NCBI RefSeq assembly: GCF_025717605.1
Contig: NZ_JAJIRQ010000001.1
Coordinates: forward strand, 647,716-711,715
Origin: Paucibacter sp. TC2R-5
GTDB taxonomy: Bacteria; Pseudomonadota; Gammaproteobacteria; Burkholderiales; Burkholderiaceae_C
Length of the DNA stretch: 64,000 nt
Reading direction: 5' to 3'
Below, in pieces: positions 9,313 to 20,162 of this stretch. The stretch's first letter is position 1. Every line of letters begins with the position of its first letter. Under the pieces are notes generated by a model that ran no database searches, was not told the origin of the DNA, and saw nothing but the letters and a program-made list of their open reading frames with translations. A program made the position numbers and the translations under genes.

Positions 9313-10497
9313 TCAGCCTAAGACCGTCTGCGCGACGATATTGCGTTGCACTTCGTTCGATCCCCCATAGATGGTGGTCTTGCGCATATTGAGATAGTGG
9401 CTGGCCAGCGGCGCGCAATGCGCTGCGCCAACGTGGTCGCCTTGCCAGCCCGCCTCCATCGCTTCAAAGATGAAGGGCAGGCTGAAGGGGCCGCCCGCCA
9501 GCATCATCAGCTCGGCATAGCGCTGCTGAATCTCGCTGCCGCGGATCTTCAGCAGGCCTGCTACGTCAAGCGACTGCTTGCCACTTTTCTCGGCAGATAG
9601 CACCCGCAGCACCATCATCTCTAAGGCAATGATGTCAACTTCCAGCAGTGCGATCTGATCGCGAAAGCGCGCGTCGCCGTCCAATAAACCCTCGGCCTTG
9701 GCGATGCGTTTGAGGCGCTCCAGCTCACGCTTGGCGCGGTTCACATCGGCGATATTGGTGCGCTCATGGGCGAGCAGATACTTGGCGTAGGTCCAGCCCT
9801 TGTTCTCCTCGCCGATCAGGTTCTCGGCCGGTACCTCGACATTGTCGAAAAACACCTCGTTCACCTCATGCTCGCCGTCCAGCATGATGATGGGGCGCAC
9901 GGTGATGCCTTTGGACTTCATGTCGATCAGCAAGAAGGAGATGCCTGTCTGCGGCTTGCCCATGGAGTCGGTGCGCACCAGGCAGAAGATCCAGTCGCCA
10001 TATTGGCCCAGCGTGGTCCAGGTCTTTTGGCCGTTGACGAGAAAGCTGCCGCTGGCTTGGCGTTCGGCCTTGCATTTGACCGAGGCCAGATCTGACCCTG
10101 AGCCCGGTTCGCTATAGCCTTGGCTCCACCAGACATCGCCGCTGGCAATGCCGGGCAAGAAGCGCTGCTGTTGCTCGGGCGTGCCGAAAGCCATGATGAC
10201 GGGTGCCACCATCACCGGGCCAAAAGGCACGATGCGGGGTGCGCCGGCCAGCGCGCATTCTTCCTCGAACAGATGTCGCTGCACCGCGTTCCAGCCGGGG
10301 CCGCCAAACTGCTTGGGCCAGGCCCAGCCCAGCCAGCCCTGCCGGCCCAAAATCTTGGCCCAGCGCTGCATATCGCTCTTGTCCAAGCGCTGCGCCTGAT
10401 GCACTTTTGCGCTGATGTCCGCCGGCAAGTGTTCGGCCACCCATTGCCGAATGTCTGCGCGGAAGGCCATTTCTTCCGCCGTGAAGTTCAAGTCCAT
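9313..10497 (-). CDS. Acyl-CoA dehydrogenase family protein (first of a pair)
   Basis: 394 residues, starting MDLNFTAEEMAFRADIRQW. FAD- and substrate-binding segments are visible: WSQGYSEPGSGSDLAS, NGQKTWTTLGQYGDW and, at the end, YGGSNEVQRNIVAQTVLG. The long form with the WLGWAWPKQFGGPGW entry is typical of the large partner of paired dehydrogenases acting on bulky or cyclic acyl-CoA substrates (family knowledge). It leads a two-gene transcript with the gene ending at 8173. A perfect palindrome about 48 bases upstream of the ATG is a candidate operator. No dedicated CoA ligase or hydratase gene is nearby, so the pathway cannot be named. Confidence 0.92.
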   Translation of the reverse strand: MDLNFTAEEMAFRADIRQWVAEHLPADISAKVHQAQRLDKSDMQRWAKILGRQGWLGWAWPKQFGGPGWNAVQRHLFEEECALAGAPRIVPFGPVMVAPVIMAFGTPEQQQRFLPGIASGDVWWSQGYSEPGSGSDLASVKCKAERQASGSFLVNGQKTWTTLGQYGDWIFCLVRTDSMGKPQTGISFLLIDMKSKGITVRPIIMLDGEHEVNEVFFDNVEVPAENLIGEENKGWTYAKYLLAHERTNIADVNRAKRELERLKRIAKAEGLLDGDARFRDQIALLEVDIIALEMMVLRVLSAEKSGKQSLDVAGLLKIRGSEIQQRYAELMMLAGGPFSLPFIFEAMEAGWQGDHVGAAHCAPLASHYLNMRKTTIYGGSNEVQRNIVAQTVLG

Positions 10498-10544
10498 GCT
10501 GTTTTGCCCGCCTTGTTCTGAACATTCCTAAACCGACCGGGTTT

Positions 10545-10560
10545 TAGCACGAACGTGCTA
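10545..10560. promoter_or_regulatory. Perfect palindrome upstream of the acyl-CoA dehydrogenase pair, candidate operator
   Basis: TAGCACG-AA-CGTGCTA is a perfect 7-2-7 inverted repeat, 48-63 bases upstream of the start at 10497. Size and symmetry fit a TetR-family operator, and fatty-acid degradation genes in betaproteobacteria are often controlled by such regulators. The surrounding intergenic stretch 10498-10740 (243 bases) contains no gene I can support. No regulator gene lies in the window next to it. Confidence 0.5.
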
Positions 10561-10740
10561 TTTCTTTTTGTCTCGGCTGCGACAAGTTGCTGCAGGGGCG
10601 GCGCGGATGTATGTCCGCGAGGATGCCTGGCGCGCCAGGCCCGTCCCGCTGGTGCTCTGTGAGCTTTGCGCCAACCGCTTCACGGCCAAGGTCTGCTGGC
10701 GACCCTGAAGGCGCATAGACGAGTCCTGCCCGAACCAGTT

Positions 10741-11403
10741 TCAGTAGCGCAAATCCAGCGTCAGCACATCGTTGTGTCTGAGCATTTGAAAGCGGGTCAA
10801 AAAGCTATTACCCAGCAAGACATGGCTCATGTGGCCCGGAATGACGATGGCTTCGACGTTACGCACTTCGACATCGCCGATGCGCACGCTGCCCAGCTGC
10901 ATCATGTGCGCCGGCACCACGCCATTGGCGGTCTGCGTCATGATGCGCCGCCCGGCCGAATAGTTCAGGCCGATGCGCTCGGCCTCGGCCTGGCTGATCG
11001 AAATGGCGGTGGCACCGGTATCCACCAAGAACTGCGTGCTTTGGCCGTTGATGCTGCCGATGCTGGTGAAGTGCCCGCCGGAGCCGGCGCTCAGAACAAT
11101 TTTTCGACCCGCGTTGGCGGCGGGGCCGGCGTCACCGATGCGCCCCGGCGTCGCTCCCATCAGCAGCGACTGGCGGCGCCCGCCGACCTCGACCTCGGCC
11201 CGGCTTTCATCCACTGAGACCAGACGCACGCCGCGCACCGTGCTGCCCACCGTCACAGTGCGGGCTTCGCCGTCGATCAAGAGCAGCGCAGCCTTGTTGC
11301 CTAAACTGCCATTGAAGCTGACCGTGCCGGCTGTTTGGCCATGGGCTGACGCGGCCATCAAGCCGCAGGCGCAGGCCAAGCTCAACAAAGCGGCCAGCTT
11401 CAT
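10741..11403 (-). CDS. Secreted retropepsin-like aspartic protease (clan AA, TIGR02281-like)
   Basis: 220 residues. A signal peptide is clear (MKLAALLSLACACGLMAASAHG, cut near residue 22). The C-terminal ~120 residues form a single retropepsin lobe with the catalytic motif FLVDTGATAISIS and the hydrophobic flap-end segment HVLLGNSFLTRFQ; one lobe implies that it works as a homodimer. The N-terminal part, with VNGSLGNKAALLLIDG-like strands, is a separate beta domain. It sits 6 bases after the yajQ stop on the same strand, so the two are probably co-transcribed. Location is periplasmic; natural substrate unknown. Confidence 0.83.
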   Translation of the reverse strand: MKLAALLSLACACGLMAASAHGQTAGTVSFNGSLGNKAALLLIDGEARTVTVGSTVRGVRLVSVDESRAEVEVGGRRQSLLMGATPGRIGDAGPAANAGRKIVLSAGSGGHFTSIGSINGQSTQFLVDTGATAISISQAEAERIGLNYSAGRRIMTQTANGVVPAHMMQLGSVRIGDVEVRNVEAIVIPGHMSHVLLGNSFLTRFQMLRHNDVLTLDLRY

Positions 11404-11409
11404 CGGCTT

Positions 11410-11904
11410 TCAGTCCCGGAAGTTGTCGTAGCTCAGCGGCACGTCCGCGAATTCTTTTTTCAGCAAGGCGATGCCGACTTGCAGGTCATCGCGGTTTTTG
11501 CCGGTGATGCGCACGGTGTCGCCCTGGATCGAGGCTTGCACCTTGAGTTTGGCGTCTTTGACCGCCGCAACGATCTTCTTGGCCAGCACGGACTCGATGC
11601 CGTTTTTGATCTTGTAGACCCGGCGTACTTTGTCGCCGCCGAGCTTTTCGATCTTTTCCTGCTTGTCCAGGAAGCTGATGACCACGCCTTGCTTGATCAG
11701 CTTGGCGTAGAACACGGCTTCGATCTGTTCGAGTTGGAAATCACTGTCGCCGGTGGCGTGGATTTCCTTTTCTTTTTCCTTCAAGACGACTTCGGCGCTG
11801 GTGCCCTTGAAGTCGAAGCGAGTGGCGATCTCTTTGGCACTGGTGTCAACGCCATTCTTGATCTTGGCCATATCGGGTTCGAGGTTGGTGTCAAAACTTG
11901 GCAT
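11410..11904 (-). CDS. yajQ: YajQ-family nucleotide-binding protein
   Basis: 164 residues, the normal length. It starts [22 protein letters not shown] and keeps [13 protein letters not shown], the lysine-rich [16 protein letters not shown] and the final [10 protein letters not shown], all diagnostic for the YajQ/UPF0234 family. Members bind cyclic di-GMP or nucleic acid; in Xanthomonas a homologue acts as a c-di-GMP effector. Cytoplasmic. It precedes the retropepsin-like gene and is divergent from murB, with only 64 bases between the two start codons. Confidence 0.94.
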   Translation of the reverse strand: MPSFDTNLEPDMAKIKNGVDTSAKEIATRFDFKGTSAEVVLKEKEKEIHATGDSDFQLEQIEAVFYAKLIKQGVVISFLDKQEKIEKLGGDKVRRVYKIKNGIESVLAKKIVAAVKDAKLKVQASIQGDTVRITGKNRDDLQVGIALLKKEFADVPLSYDNFRD

Positions 11905-11968
11905 GTTTATTTACGCTTGAGTGGTTGATGGGCCAAGGATAGCCCGATTGATCTGGGAAAATTCTGCC

Positions 11969-13057
11969 ATGCAGGATCAAGCTGTAAATCCCCCGAATGA
12001 GTCCCAACTCGAAACGGCGCGCCATGCCTTGCCTGTCGAGTTGGCCGTCAATCTGAAGCCCTACAACAGCTTCGGCCTGCCCGCGACCGCGCAGCGCTTG
12101 GTGCGCATTCGCTCGGTGGCCGACGTGCGCCGAGTCGTAGATCATCCGCTGCTGGGCCGCGCACCCAAGTTTGTCTTGGGCGGCGGCAGCAATATTGTGT
12201 TGACCCAAGACGTCGAAGCGGTGGTGCTGAAGATGGAAATACCTGGCATTCGCCTGCTGGAAGAAAGGCCGGACGCCTGGATTATCGAGGCAGGCGCGGG
12301 TGTCTCCTGGCATCAACTGGTTCAGTGGACGATTGAGGAGGGTTATCCGGGCCTGGAGAATCTGGCCCTGATCCCCGGTACGGTGGGTGCAGCGCCGGTG
12401 CAAAACATTGGCGCTTATGGCCTTGAGATCAAGGACAGGCTGGATAGCGTGGCCGTGGTGGACTTGGTCACCGGGCGCAGCGTGCTGCTGCCGGCTTCGG
12501 TTTGCAAGTTTGGCTACCGGGACAGCGTCTTCAAGCAAAGCGGGTTTGGCGGGCTGGCCGGCAAGAGCGTCATCACCCATGTGAGGCTGCGCTGCCCCAA
12601 GCCCTGGCAGCCGGTGCTGGGTTATCTGGAGTTGGAGCGCAAGATGGCCGAGACCGGGACGCCGCAACCGACGGCCCGCCAAATATTTGACTGGATCTGC
12701 GAAATCCGTCGCGCCAAGCTGCCCGACCCGGCCGTGATCGGCAATGCCGGCAGCTTTTTCAAAAACCCGCTGGTCAGCGCCGAGCAATGCCGCGACATCA
12801 TTGGCCGCGACCCGCACATCGTTCATTACCCCATGCCCGACGGCAGCGTCAAACTGGCCGCCGGCTGGATGATCGATGCTTGCGGCTGGAAGGGCAAGGC
12901 CGTGGGTGGCGCGGCGGTCTATGAGCGTCAGGCGCTGGTCTTGATCAACCGGGGCGAAGCGCGCGGCGCGGAAGTTGTCACTTTGGCGCGCGCGATTCAA
13001 GAGAGCGTCTATGGGCGCTTTGGCATACGCCTGGAAACCGAGCCGCTCTTGCTTTAG
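11969..13057 (+). CDS. murB: UDP-N-acetylenolpyruvoylglucosamine reductase
   Basis: Reduces UDP-GlcNAc-enolpyruvate to UDP-MurNAc with NADPH, the second committed step of peptidoglycan synthesis. The 362-residue product is type I (E. coli-like). FAD-binding motifs LGGGSNIVL and IPGTVGAAPVQNIGAYG are present, as are the catalytic Ser in GNAGSFFKNPLVS and the end segment WMIDACGWKG. The ATG at 11969 (MQDQAVNPP) is chosen over an in-frame one at 11921, which would lie almost against the divergent yajQ start. Its stop overlaps the 3' end of the opposite-strand hybrid kinase by four bases. It is not inside a division-wall cluster. Confidence 0.95.
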   Translation: MQDQAVNPPNESQLETARHALPVELAVNLKPYNSFGLPATAQRLVRIRSVADVRRVVDHPLLGRAPKFVLGGGSNIVLTQDVEAVVLKMEIPGIRLLEERPDAWIIEAGAGVSWHQLVQWTIEEGYPGLENLALIPGTVGAAPVQNIGAYGLEIKDRLDSVAVVDLVTGRSVLLPASVCKFGYRDSVFKQSGFGGLAGKSVITHVRLRCPKPWQPVLGYLELERKMAETGTPQPTARQIFDWICEIRRAKLPDPAVIGNAGSFFKNPLVSAEQCRDIIGRDPHIVHYPMPDGSVKLAAGWMIDACGWKGKAVGGAAVYERQALVLINRGEARGAEVVTLARAIQESVYGRFGIRLETEPLLL

Positions 13058-15360
13058 GGTCGGGTCAGCAGGCCTTGTTCGGCACAAAGCACTTCACTGC
13101 GCAGCAGCGCTTGCAAGAGCGTTTGCGTGAGGGCCAGCAAGTCGGCCCAAGCTTGCTCGGTACTCAGCCCTTGGTCCGCTGTTTGTTTGGCCCGTATTTC
13201 CAAGGCCAAGGCCGGTTCCTGAACCAGGATCAGGCCGAGGTTGGCGGCCGCACCCTTGACGGCGTGAGCGGCCGCCTGCAAGGCGTCGCGGTCGCACTGA
13301 TCACAGGCTTGCTTGAGCGCCTGGCGGGTCTGGGCCAGACTGGCGATATAGGTCGCGTAGAGTTTGCCAACTACGGTCTCGGGCAGGTTTTCGCGCAAGG
13401 CTTGCAAAGCGGCCGGTTCGAACTCAAGGCTTGAGCACAGGGCCGTCGCCGGGGCTGCTGTGGTTGCCGTGCTTGTAGCGGCCAGCCCGATTTGGCCACC
13501 CAAAAGCCGGACCAGCACCTCGAAGCTGACCGGCTTTGCCACAAAGTCGTCCATGCCGCAACTCAGCGCGCGAGCACGCGACTCCTCGAAGGCATCGGCA
13601 GACAAGGCAATGATTTTGATGCCCGCTTTGGGGCCGGGCAGCGCGCGTATCGCTTGGCTGGCCTGGTAGCCGTCCATCAGCGGCGTATGCAAATCCATCA
13701 GCACCAGATCGAAGCCTTCTCCTTCTTCTTGCTGCAAGCGTTGCAGGGTTTCCAGCCCGTTATCGCAGAACACGGCGTGGTGCCCGAGGCGCTCCAGCAC
13801 CGCCTTCAGATAGGCTTGATTGGTTGGGTGGTCTTCCGACACCAGGATGCGCAAGCTCTTGCCGCTCAGCGCTTGGGGCGAGGCGGCGGCGGGCAGGTCA
13901 GGTGCCGGGCATTCGTCCAGTGGCAAGGACAAAACAAAGGTCGAACCATGCCCCAGTCGACTCTGCGCAGTGATGTCGCCGCCCATGGCACGCGCCAGAT
14001 TGCGCGAAATTTCCAAGCCCAGACCGCTGCCGCCATAGCGCCTTGAGCTTGAATCATCGCCCTGGCTGAAACGTTGAAACAGCTTGTTCATCGTGGCCGC
14101 ATCCATGCCTATGCCGGTGTCGCGGATCTGAAACTGCCACTGCGCCGGGCTGCTTGCCCCGTCCTGGCGCAACAGGTGCAGCACGACCTGACCGCTGGGT
14201 GTGAACTTGATCGCGTTGCCGATCAAATTGAGCAAGATCTGGCGCAAGCGCGTGGGGTCGGTGCTGACCCAGTCGGGCAGACCCGGCTCGGCCTTGACGG
14301 CCAATGTCAGCCCGCCGGCGCTGGCCTGCGAGCGGCTCAACTGCTCCACTTCGCCCAGCAGGCTGCGCAAATTCACCGCTTGCCGCGTGATGCTGATGCC
14401 ACCGGCCTCCATCTTGGAGATGTCCAGGATGTCGTTCAGCACCACCAGCAAATGATGGCTGGAGTCGTCCGCTGCTTTCAGCTGCGCTTGTTGCACGGGA
14501 TTCAAGGGCGCGGCCTTGAGCAGATCAAGCATGCCCAGCAAACCGTGCATAGGCGTGCGCAACTCATGGCTCATATTGGCGAGAAACAGGCTCTTGGCCC
14601 GGCTGCCGGCTTCCGCCGCATGTTGTGCTTGGAGCAGCTTGGCGGCCTGATCTTTTTGCTCGCGCGCATGGCGCAGCAGGCTTGTGAACTGATGCACGAC
14701 CAAGCCCGCCAAACCCAGCGTCAATGCGCATTGCAGCAGCGTCAGCCACAGGCTCAGCCGCGCTTGGTGGCGCACCATATCGCTGCGCTCGGTGGCATCC
14801 AGCGAAACCTGATGCGAGGCGGTCAGTGACAGTCCGTGTATGCCTTCGGCCAGACCCTTCATCTGGGCTAAAACAGCCTCGCCAATTTCGGGGTTCTTGA
14901 GGAGATGCTCGGCCGACAAGGGCAGCTTGTCCGCCCATTGCACAAAGTTGCGGATATTCGCCAGGGTCAGGGCGTAGTCCGGCTCGCGCTGCAGCAAACG
15001 GGTGGTGTGCTCGTCCTCCACCAGCACGAGACGGCTGACGAAAATTTCATAGCGGCGCTCCACCAACTCAGCCGCCGTCGCGATCTCTGCCGATTGCCGC
15101 TCAAATTGCGCGCTCCGAGCTTGGTCCAGCGCTTGGTGCAGCTTGAGGTAGTCGACTTCAAACTGGAACAAGCTCCAGACCACATAGTCGTCCTGGTAGC
15201 GCTGCGCCGAACTGATCAAGCTGAATTGCCGCGTTTGCAGCCAAGCTACCGCGCCAAAGGTGAGCACCAGCAAGCAGCACATGCCGGCCAGATATATGCG
15301 CAAGCGGCGCCTCTGGCTGCTGCTGGCTCCTGTGGATGCGGTGGTGCTGGCTGTGCTCAT
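13054..15360 (-). CDS. Hybrid histidine kinase with receiver and Hpt domains
   Basis: 768 residues. Two transmembrane segments (about 22-42 and 200-220) enclose a periplasmic helical domain of about 155 residues. HisKA has FLANMSHELRTPMHG (His265); HATPase has NLIGNAIKFTPSG, DTGIGMD and GGSGLGLEIS; the receiver has LVSEDHPTN with Asp556 in LMDLHTPLMDG and the Lys of VAKPV; the C-terminal Hpt domain has AAHAVKGAAANLG (His699). This gives a complete internal four-step relay lacking only a final response regulator. It starts 18 bases after the stop of the periplasmic molybdopterin-domain gene, whose product may be its sensory partner (inference). Confidence 0.94.
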   Translation of the reverse strand: MSTASTTASTGASSSQRRRLRIYLAGMCCLLVLTFGAVAWLQTRQFSLISSAQRYQDDYVVWSLFQFEVDYLKLHQALDQARSAQFERQSAEIATAAELVERRYEIFVSRLVLVEDEHTTRLLQREPDYALTLANIRNFVQWADKLPLSAEHLLKNPEIGEAVLAQMKGLAEGIHGLSLTASHQVSLDATERSDMVRHQARLSLWLTLLQCALTLGLAGLVVHQFTSLLRHAREQKDQAAKLLQAQHAAEAGSRAKSLFLANMSHELRTPMHGLLGMLDLLKAAPLNPVQQAQLKAADDSSHHLLVVLNDILDISKMEAGGISITRQAVNLRSLLGEVEQLSRSQASAGGLTLAVKAEPGLPDWVSTDPTRLRQILLNLIGNAIKFTPSGQVVLHLLRQDGASSPAQWQFQIRDTGIGMDAATMNKLFQRFSQGDDSSSRRYGGSGLGLEISRNLARAMGGDITAQSRLGHGSTFVLSLPLDECPAPDLPAAASPQALSGKSLRILVSEDHPTNQAYLKAVLERLGHHAVFCDNGLETLQRLQQEEGEGFDLVLMDLHTPLMDGYQASQAIRALPGPKAGIKIIALSADAFEESRARALSCGMDDFVAKPVSFEVLVRLLGGQIGLAATSTATTAAPATALCSSLEFEPAALQALRENLPETVVGKLYATYIASLAQTRQALKQACDQCDRDALQAAAHAVKGAAANLGLILVQEPALALEIRAKQTADQGLSTEQAWADLLALTQTLLQALLRSEVLCAEQGLLTRP

Positions 15361-15378
15361 GCTTTGCTCGGGGCCGGC

Positions 15379-17336
<1,958 letters not shown>

Positions 17337-17363
17337 CTATTTTCTGTCAATTTTCAAATGCAT

Positions 17364-18224
17364 CTAGAAGCCCGCACCAGGCTGAGCAAGATAGGTGAGC
17401 TCGGCCGCGCTGGAGGCGCGCCCTAACAAGGCATTTCGGTGGGGGTAGCGGCCAAAGAGGGTAATCACCTCGCGGTGTTTGTGCGCGTAGTCCAGCGCGC
17501 CGCTCAAGCGTGCGTCTTGCTGCGCCAAGGCGCTGAACTCGGCCACCGAGCGGTCTTGCATGGGCATGCTCTCGGCATGTTCCAGCGGCATCAGGGCGAA
17601 CCAGCGCTGCAAGGGCTCCAGTTCCCGCAATAAGTCGCCGTCCAGCAAAGCCAGCGTGTCTTGCAAGGCCAAGTCGTCGCCGGCAAAGGATTGGGCCGTG
17701 CCCCGGAAGACATTGCGGGTGAACTGATCCAGCAGCAGGATGCGAGCGAGGCGACTCAAAGGCGTTTCGCTCCAGGCAGGCAGTCGTCCGGCCAAGGCGT
17801 CATCGATCAAGCCGCCAAAGCGCTGTTTGATGTCGGCGTCGGTGGTCTCGCTTTTTTGAAACCAGAGCGGCCGGATCTGCCCTTCATCGGCGCTGCCCAG
17901 GGGTCCGAACCAATAGTTCAGGACCTGCTGCGCTTGCGCTGCCAGCGTCAACCGCTGCCAGCGCGGATACCGCTTCAGATGCGTAGCCACATAGCTGCAG
18001 GCTGGCACCAGTTGCAGACCCAAAGGCGCCGCCCATCCCAGCGCATGCTCGACCAAAATCCCCGCCAGCCCGCGCCCGCGCAGCGCTGGCGCGCATCCGG
18101 TGTGGGTGATGATCAGTTGTTGACCTCGCTGTTCGTAGTCCAGCTCCAAGCCATGGCCGTCGACCAGGGCGCTGAAGCGTTGTTGGACCGGGTCATGCTG
18201 AATATCAAGTGGTCTTGTGTTCAT
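17364..18224 (-). CDS. Fusion of a YidJ/YjdJ-type N-acetyltransferase domain and DUF924
   Basis: 286 residues with two domains. Residues 1-95 resemble the short GNAT family: LIITHTGCAPALRGRGLAGILVEHAL, where ALRGRG is the acetyl-CoA pyrophosphate-binding motif, and CSYVATHLKRYPRW. Residues about 100-286 are DUF924, an all-helical TPR-like fold: VLNYWFG, PLWFQKS, LILLDQFTRNVFRGT, WFALMPLEHAE and LFGRYPHRNALLGR. Both halves are normally separate genes; no frameshift is needed to join them. It lies 30 bases after the yaeQ-like stop. DUF924 has no assigned biochemical role that I can state. Confidence 0.85.
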   Translation of the reverse strand: MNTRPLDIQHDPVQQRFSALVDGHGLELDYEQRGQQLIITHTGCAPALRGRGLAGILVEHALGWAAPLGLQLVPACSYVATHLKRYPRWQRLTLAAQAQQVLNYWFGPLGSADEGQIRPLWFQKSETTDADIKQRFGGLIDDALAGRLPAWSETPLSRLARILLLDQFTRNVFRGTAQSFAGDDLALQDTLALLDGDLLRELEPLQRWFALMPLEHAESMPMQDRSVAEFSALAQQDARLSGALDYAHKHREVITLFGRYPHRNALLGRASSAAELTYLAQPGAGF

Positions 18225-18254
18225 GGTGGCTGCCCTGAGGTCGTGTGGCCGGAG

Positions 18255-18815
18255 CTACTCGCTCGCGAGTTTCAGGGCGATCGGCGTGATTTCCAAGGAA
18301 TCGGCCGAGCTGGAGACATAGATGCCGCCGTCTTGCACCGTCACCTGCAGCTGCATGCTGCGCTGTGCGAACTTGGCCAAGGCCAAGGACTGCTCGGACG
18401 GAATTTGCCAGACCGACAAGCGCGGCGCCCGAGTCAGCTTGGCCTCGATGCCGGCCCACCAGATGGCGGTACTGTAAGAGTAGCCGTAGACGCTGACGTG
18501 TTCGGCGCGGCCATGGGCCTTGAGCAGGCGGCGGTCATCGGGCTGACCCAGTTCGATCCAGTGCAAGATATGGCCGGTCAAGTCGCGCTGCCACAGCTCG
18601 GGCTCGTCGACATCGGTCAGACCCTTGCTGAGCTCAAGCTTGCCGCCCATTTCATCCGCCGGCACATTGAGCGCAAAGGCCAGGATGCGAATCATCATGC
18701 GCTCGTCGGTTTCCGACGGTTGGCGGGCGATGGTCAGGTTGTGTTCCCCGTAGACATGGCGGTCCATGTCGGCAATTTGCAATTGGGCTTTGTGGATGGT
18801 GGCTTTGAGTGCCAT
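18255..18815 (-). CDS. YaeQ family protein
   Basis: 186 residues, starting MALKATIHKAQLQIADMDRHVYGEHNLTIA at ATG 18815. The family is recognised by this N-terminus, by RMMIRILAFALN and by DEPELWQRDLTGHILHWIELGQPDDRRLLKA. The fold is nuclease-like (PD-(D/E)XK-related) in the known YaeQ structure; the E. coli gene was once proposed to act on transcription antitermination. Cytoplasmic; function unproven. The frame continues upstream of 18815, but the upstream stretch is not YaeQ-like. It is divergent from the small gene at 18946. Confidence 0.87.
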   Translation of the reverse strand: MALKATIHKAQLQIADMDRHVYGEHNLTIARQPSETDERMMIRILAFALNVPADEMGGKLELSKGLTDVDEPELWQRDLTGHILHWIELGQPDDRRLLKAHGRAEHVSVYGYSYSTAIWWAGIEAKLTRAPRLSVWQIPSEQSLALAKFAQRSMQLQVTVQDGGIYVSSSADSLEITPIALKLASE

Positions 18816-18945
18816 ATTGGACGGTGCTCGGATACGGTGCGGTCTGCACAAGCTGGCAATTATCGGCCAGCCAAGGCGCTGGGCCCGGCCGAGCCGGTGC
18901 ATGGGAGACAATCGAGCCCTTCCACAAACAGCGGCTGACCAAAAA

Positions 18946-19218
18946 ATGAATATGAAAAAGACCGATCTCGACCGCCTCGCCGGAATCAAGCTGGATTCTC
19001 AAATGCGGGGTGCGCCGGTGTCGGGGCGTTTCGGTCAAGGCGCGGCGCAGCTGCCCGATCGCAAAGAACAGCGTCGCCTGGATAGTGCTGCGGGCTTGGT
19101 GCCTTTCGCTTGCAAGCTGCCGTCCGAGCTGACGCAAACCCTGCGCGAGCGCGCGGCAAGCCATGCCGGCGGCATCAACGGCCTGGTGGCCGAGCTGCTG
19201 CTCAAGGGCTTGGCCTGA
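18946..19218 (+). CDS. Small conserved-looking hypothetical protein
   Basis: 90 residues, starting MNMKKTDLDRLAGIKLDSQMRG. A basic/polar N-terminus is followed by FACKLPSELTQTLRERAASHAGGINGLVAELLLKGL, a pattern of strand, helix, Gly turn and helix that resembles a ribbon-helix-helix DNA-binding unit (LPSEL followed by two helices). That reading is tentative. Codon use matches the neighbours. The ATG at 18946 follows an A-rich stretch and is the best start; an ATG at 18952 is also in frame. It is divergent from the YaeQ gene across 130 bases and has no obvious partner, so a toxin-antitoxin role is not supported. Confidence 0.6.
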   Translation: MNMKKTDLDRLAGIKLDSQMRGAPVSGRFGQGAAQLPDRKEQRRLDSAAGLVPFACKLPSELTQTLRERAASHAGGINGLVAELLLKGLA

Positions 19219-19384
19219 TTTTTTACAAGCCTATGCCATGTGGTGAATTGGCTCATGGCATGATGCGAACGCGGCGCCCGGCATGGGCGCTTTTCCTCAT
19301 GTGCGTGCCGGTCTGCTGAGCGGCGCCATGGTTTTTTTGTCAGTGCCACCTTCGGTGGCGCATTCGAAAGAAAAAGTTTTTGCC

Positions 19385-20044
19385 ATGAAACGACTCCTTG
19401 TCTCCTTGCTCGCGGCAGCGCTGTTGCCCGCCTTCGCTCAGACCACCGGTACCGCGAAAGTTGACCCGAAGAACAACAAGGTCAGCAATCCCGTGGTTGA
19501 AAAGCCCAAGGCCAAGCTGATGACGCGCGACGAGTTGCGCGCCTGCATGGACCAGGCCGACTTCAACAACAACGAAGCCATTGCGATCAAGGCCGATCAA
19601 ACGACCTATAACGACACCGCTGCCGCTTTGAAAGCCGAAAAGGCCGAGTTGCAAAAGGGCGAGGAAGCCGGTGCCGCCGGCACGGCTGCTTTGAAGAAAG
19701 AGCGCGACGGCATCCTGCAGATGTTCGAGGAAATCAAGGCCGCAGCTCCCAAGCTTGAGAAGGCCGAACTCGAAGCGCGCAACAAGGACTATCAAGCCCG
19801 CGCGGCAGCGTTCGACGCCAGCGTAACAACGCTGAATGAAGGCATCAAGGCCAATTTGGAAAAGCGCAAGGCCTTCGCCGACAAGGTTGACGCCTTCAAC
19901 GCCAGCTTCAAAGCACTTGAGGCGCGCCAAGAAGCGCACTTCGACAAGAGCGATGCTTGGAAGACCGATTGCAGCAAGAAGGCTTATGACGAAGCCGACG
20001 AGAAAGCGATCAAGAAAGAGCGCGCTGCCGCTGCCCCCAAGTAA
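19385..20044 (+). CDS. Secreted coiled-coil hypothetical protein
   Basis: 219 residues. A signal peptide is clear (MKRLLVSLLAAALLPAFAQ). The mature part is Lys/Glu/Ala-rich and predicted to be long helices, with LKAEKAELQKGEEAG and FEEIKAAAPKLEKAELEARNKDY, an RDELRACMDQADFNN motif after the signal region and a second Cys near the C-terminus (WKTDCSKKAYDE) that could form a disulfide with the first. The ATG at 19385 is chosen because it opens directly on the signal peptide with GAAAGAAAAAG upstream. A strong terminator follows. No function is recognisable; periplasmic location is likely. Confidence 0.72.
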   Translation: MKRLLVSLLAAALLPAFAQTTGTAKVDPKNNKVSNPVVEKPKAKLMTRDELRACMDQADFNNNEAIAIKADQTTYNDTAAALKAEKAELQKGEEAGAAGTAALKKERDGILQMFEEIKAAAPKLEKAELEARNKDYQARAAAFDASVTTLNEGIKANLEKRKAFADKVDAFNASFKALEARQEAHFDKSDAWKTDCSKKAYDEADEKAIKKERAAAAPK

Positions 20045-20092
20045 ACCGAGTAGAGCAGGGAGACCCTCTGCTTGATCTGGATTGCCCCCATG

Positions 20093-20127
20093 CGGCGCCA
20101 GGCCTTGACCAGGCCGGCGCCGTTTTT
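20093..20127 (+). terminator. Rho-independent terminator after the coiled-coil protein gene
   Basis: CGGCGCC-A-GGCC pairs with GGCC-GGCGCCG across a 7-base loop with one bulged A, followed by TTTTT. It lies 49 bases after the stop at 20044 and separates this gene from the M3 peptidase gene starting at 20163. Confidence 0.8.
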
Positions 20128-20162
20128 GTTTGTGCCGGGCTACACCCCCGGCTCGGAGATCA

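Noticed and set aside
18946-19218. Antitoxin of a toxin-antitoxin pair
   Set aside because: No adjacent small partner gene in the same orientation; the next gene encodes a secreted coiled-coil protein.
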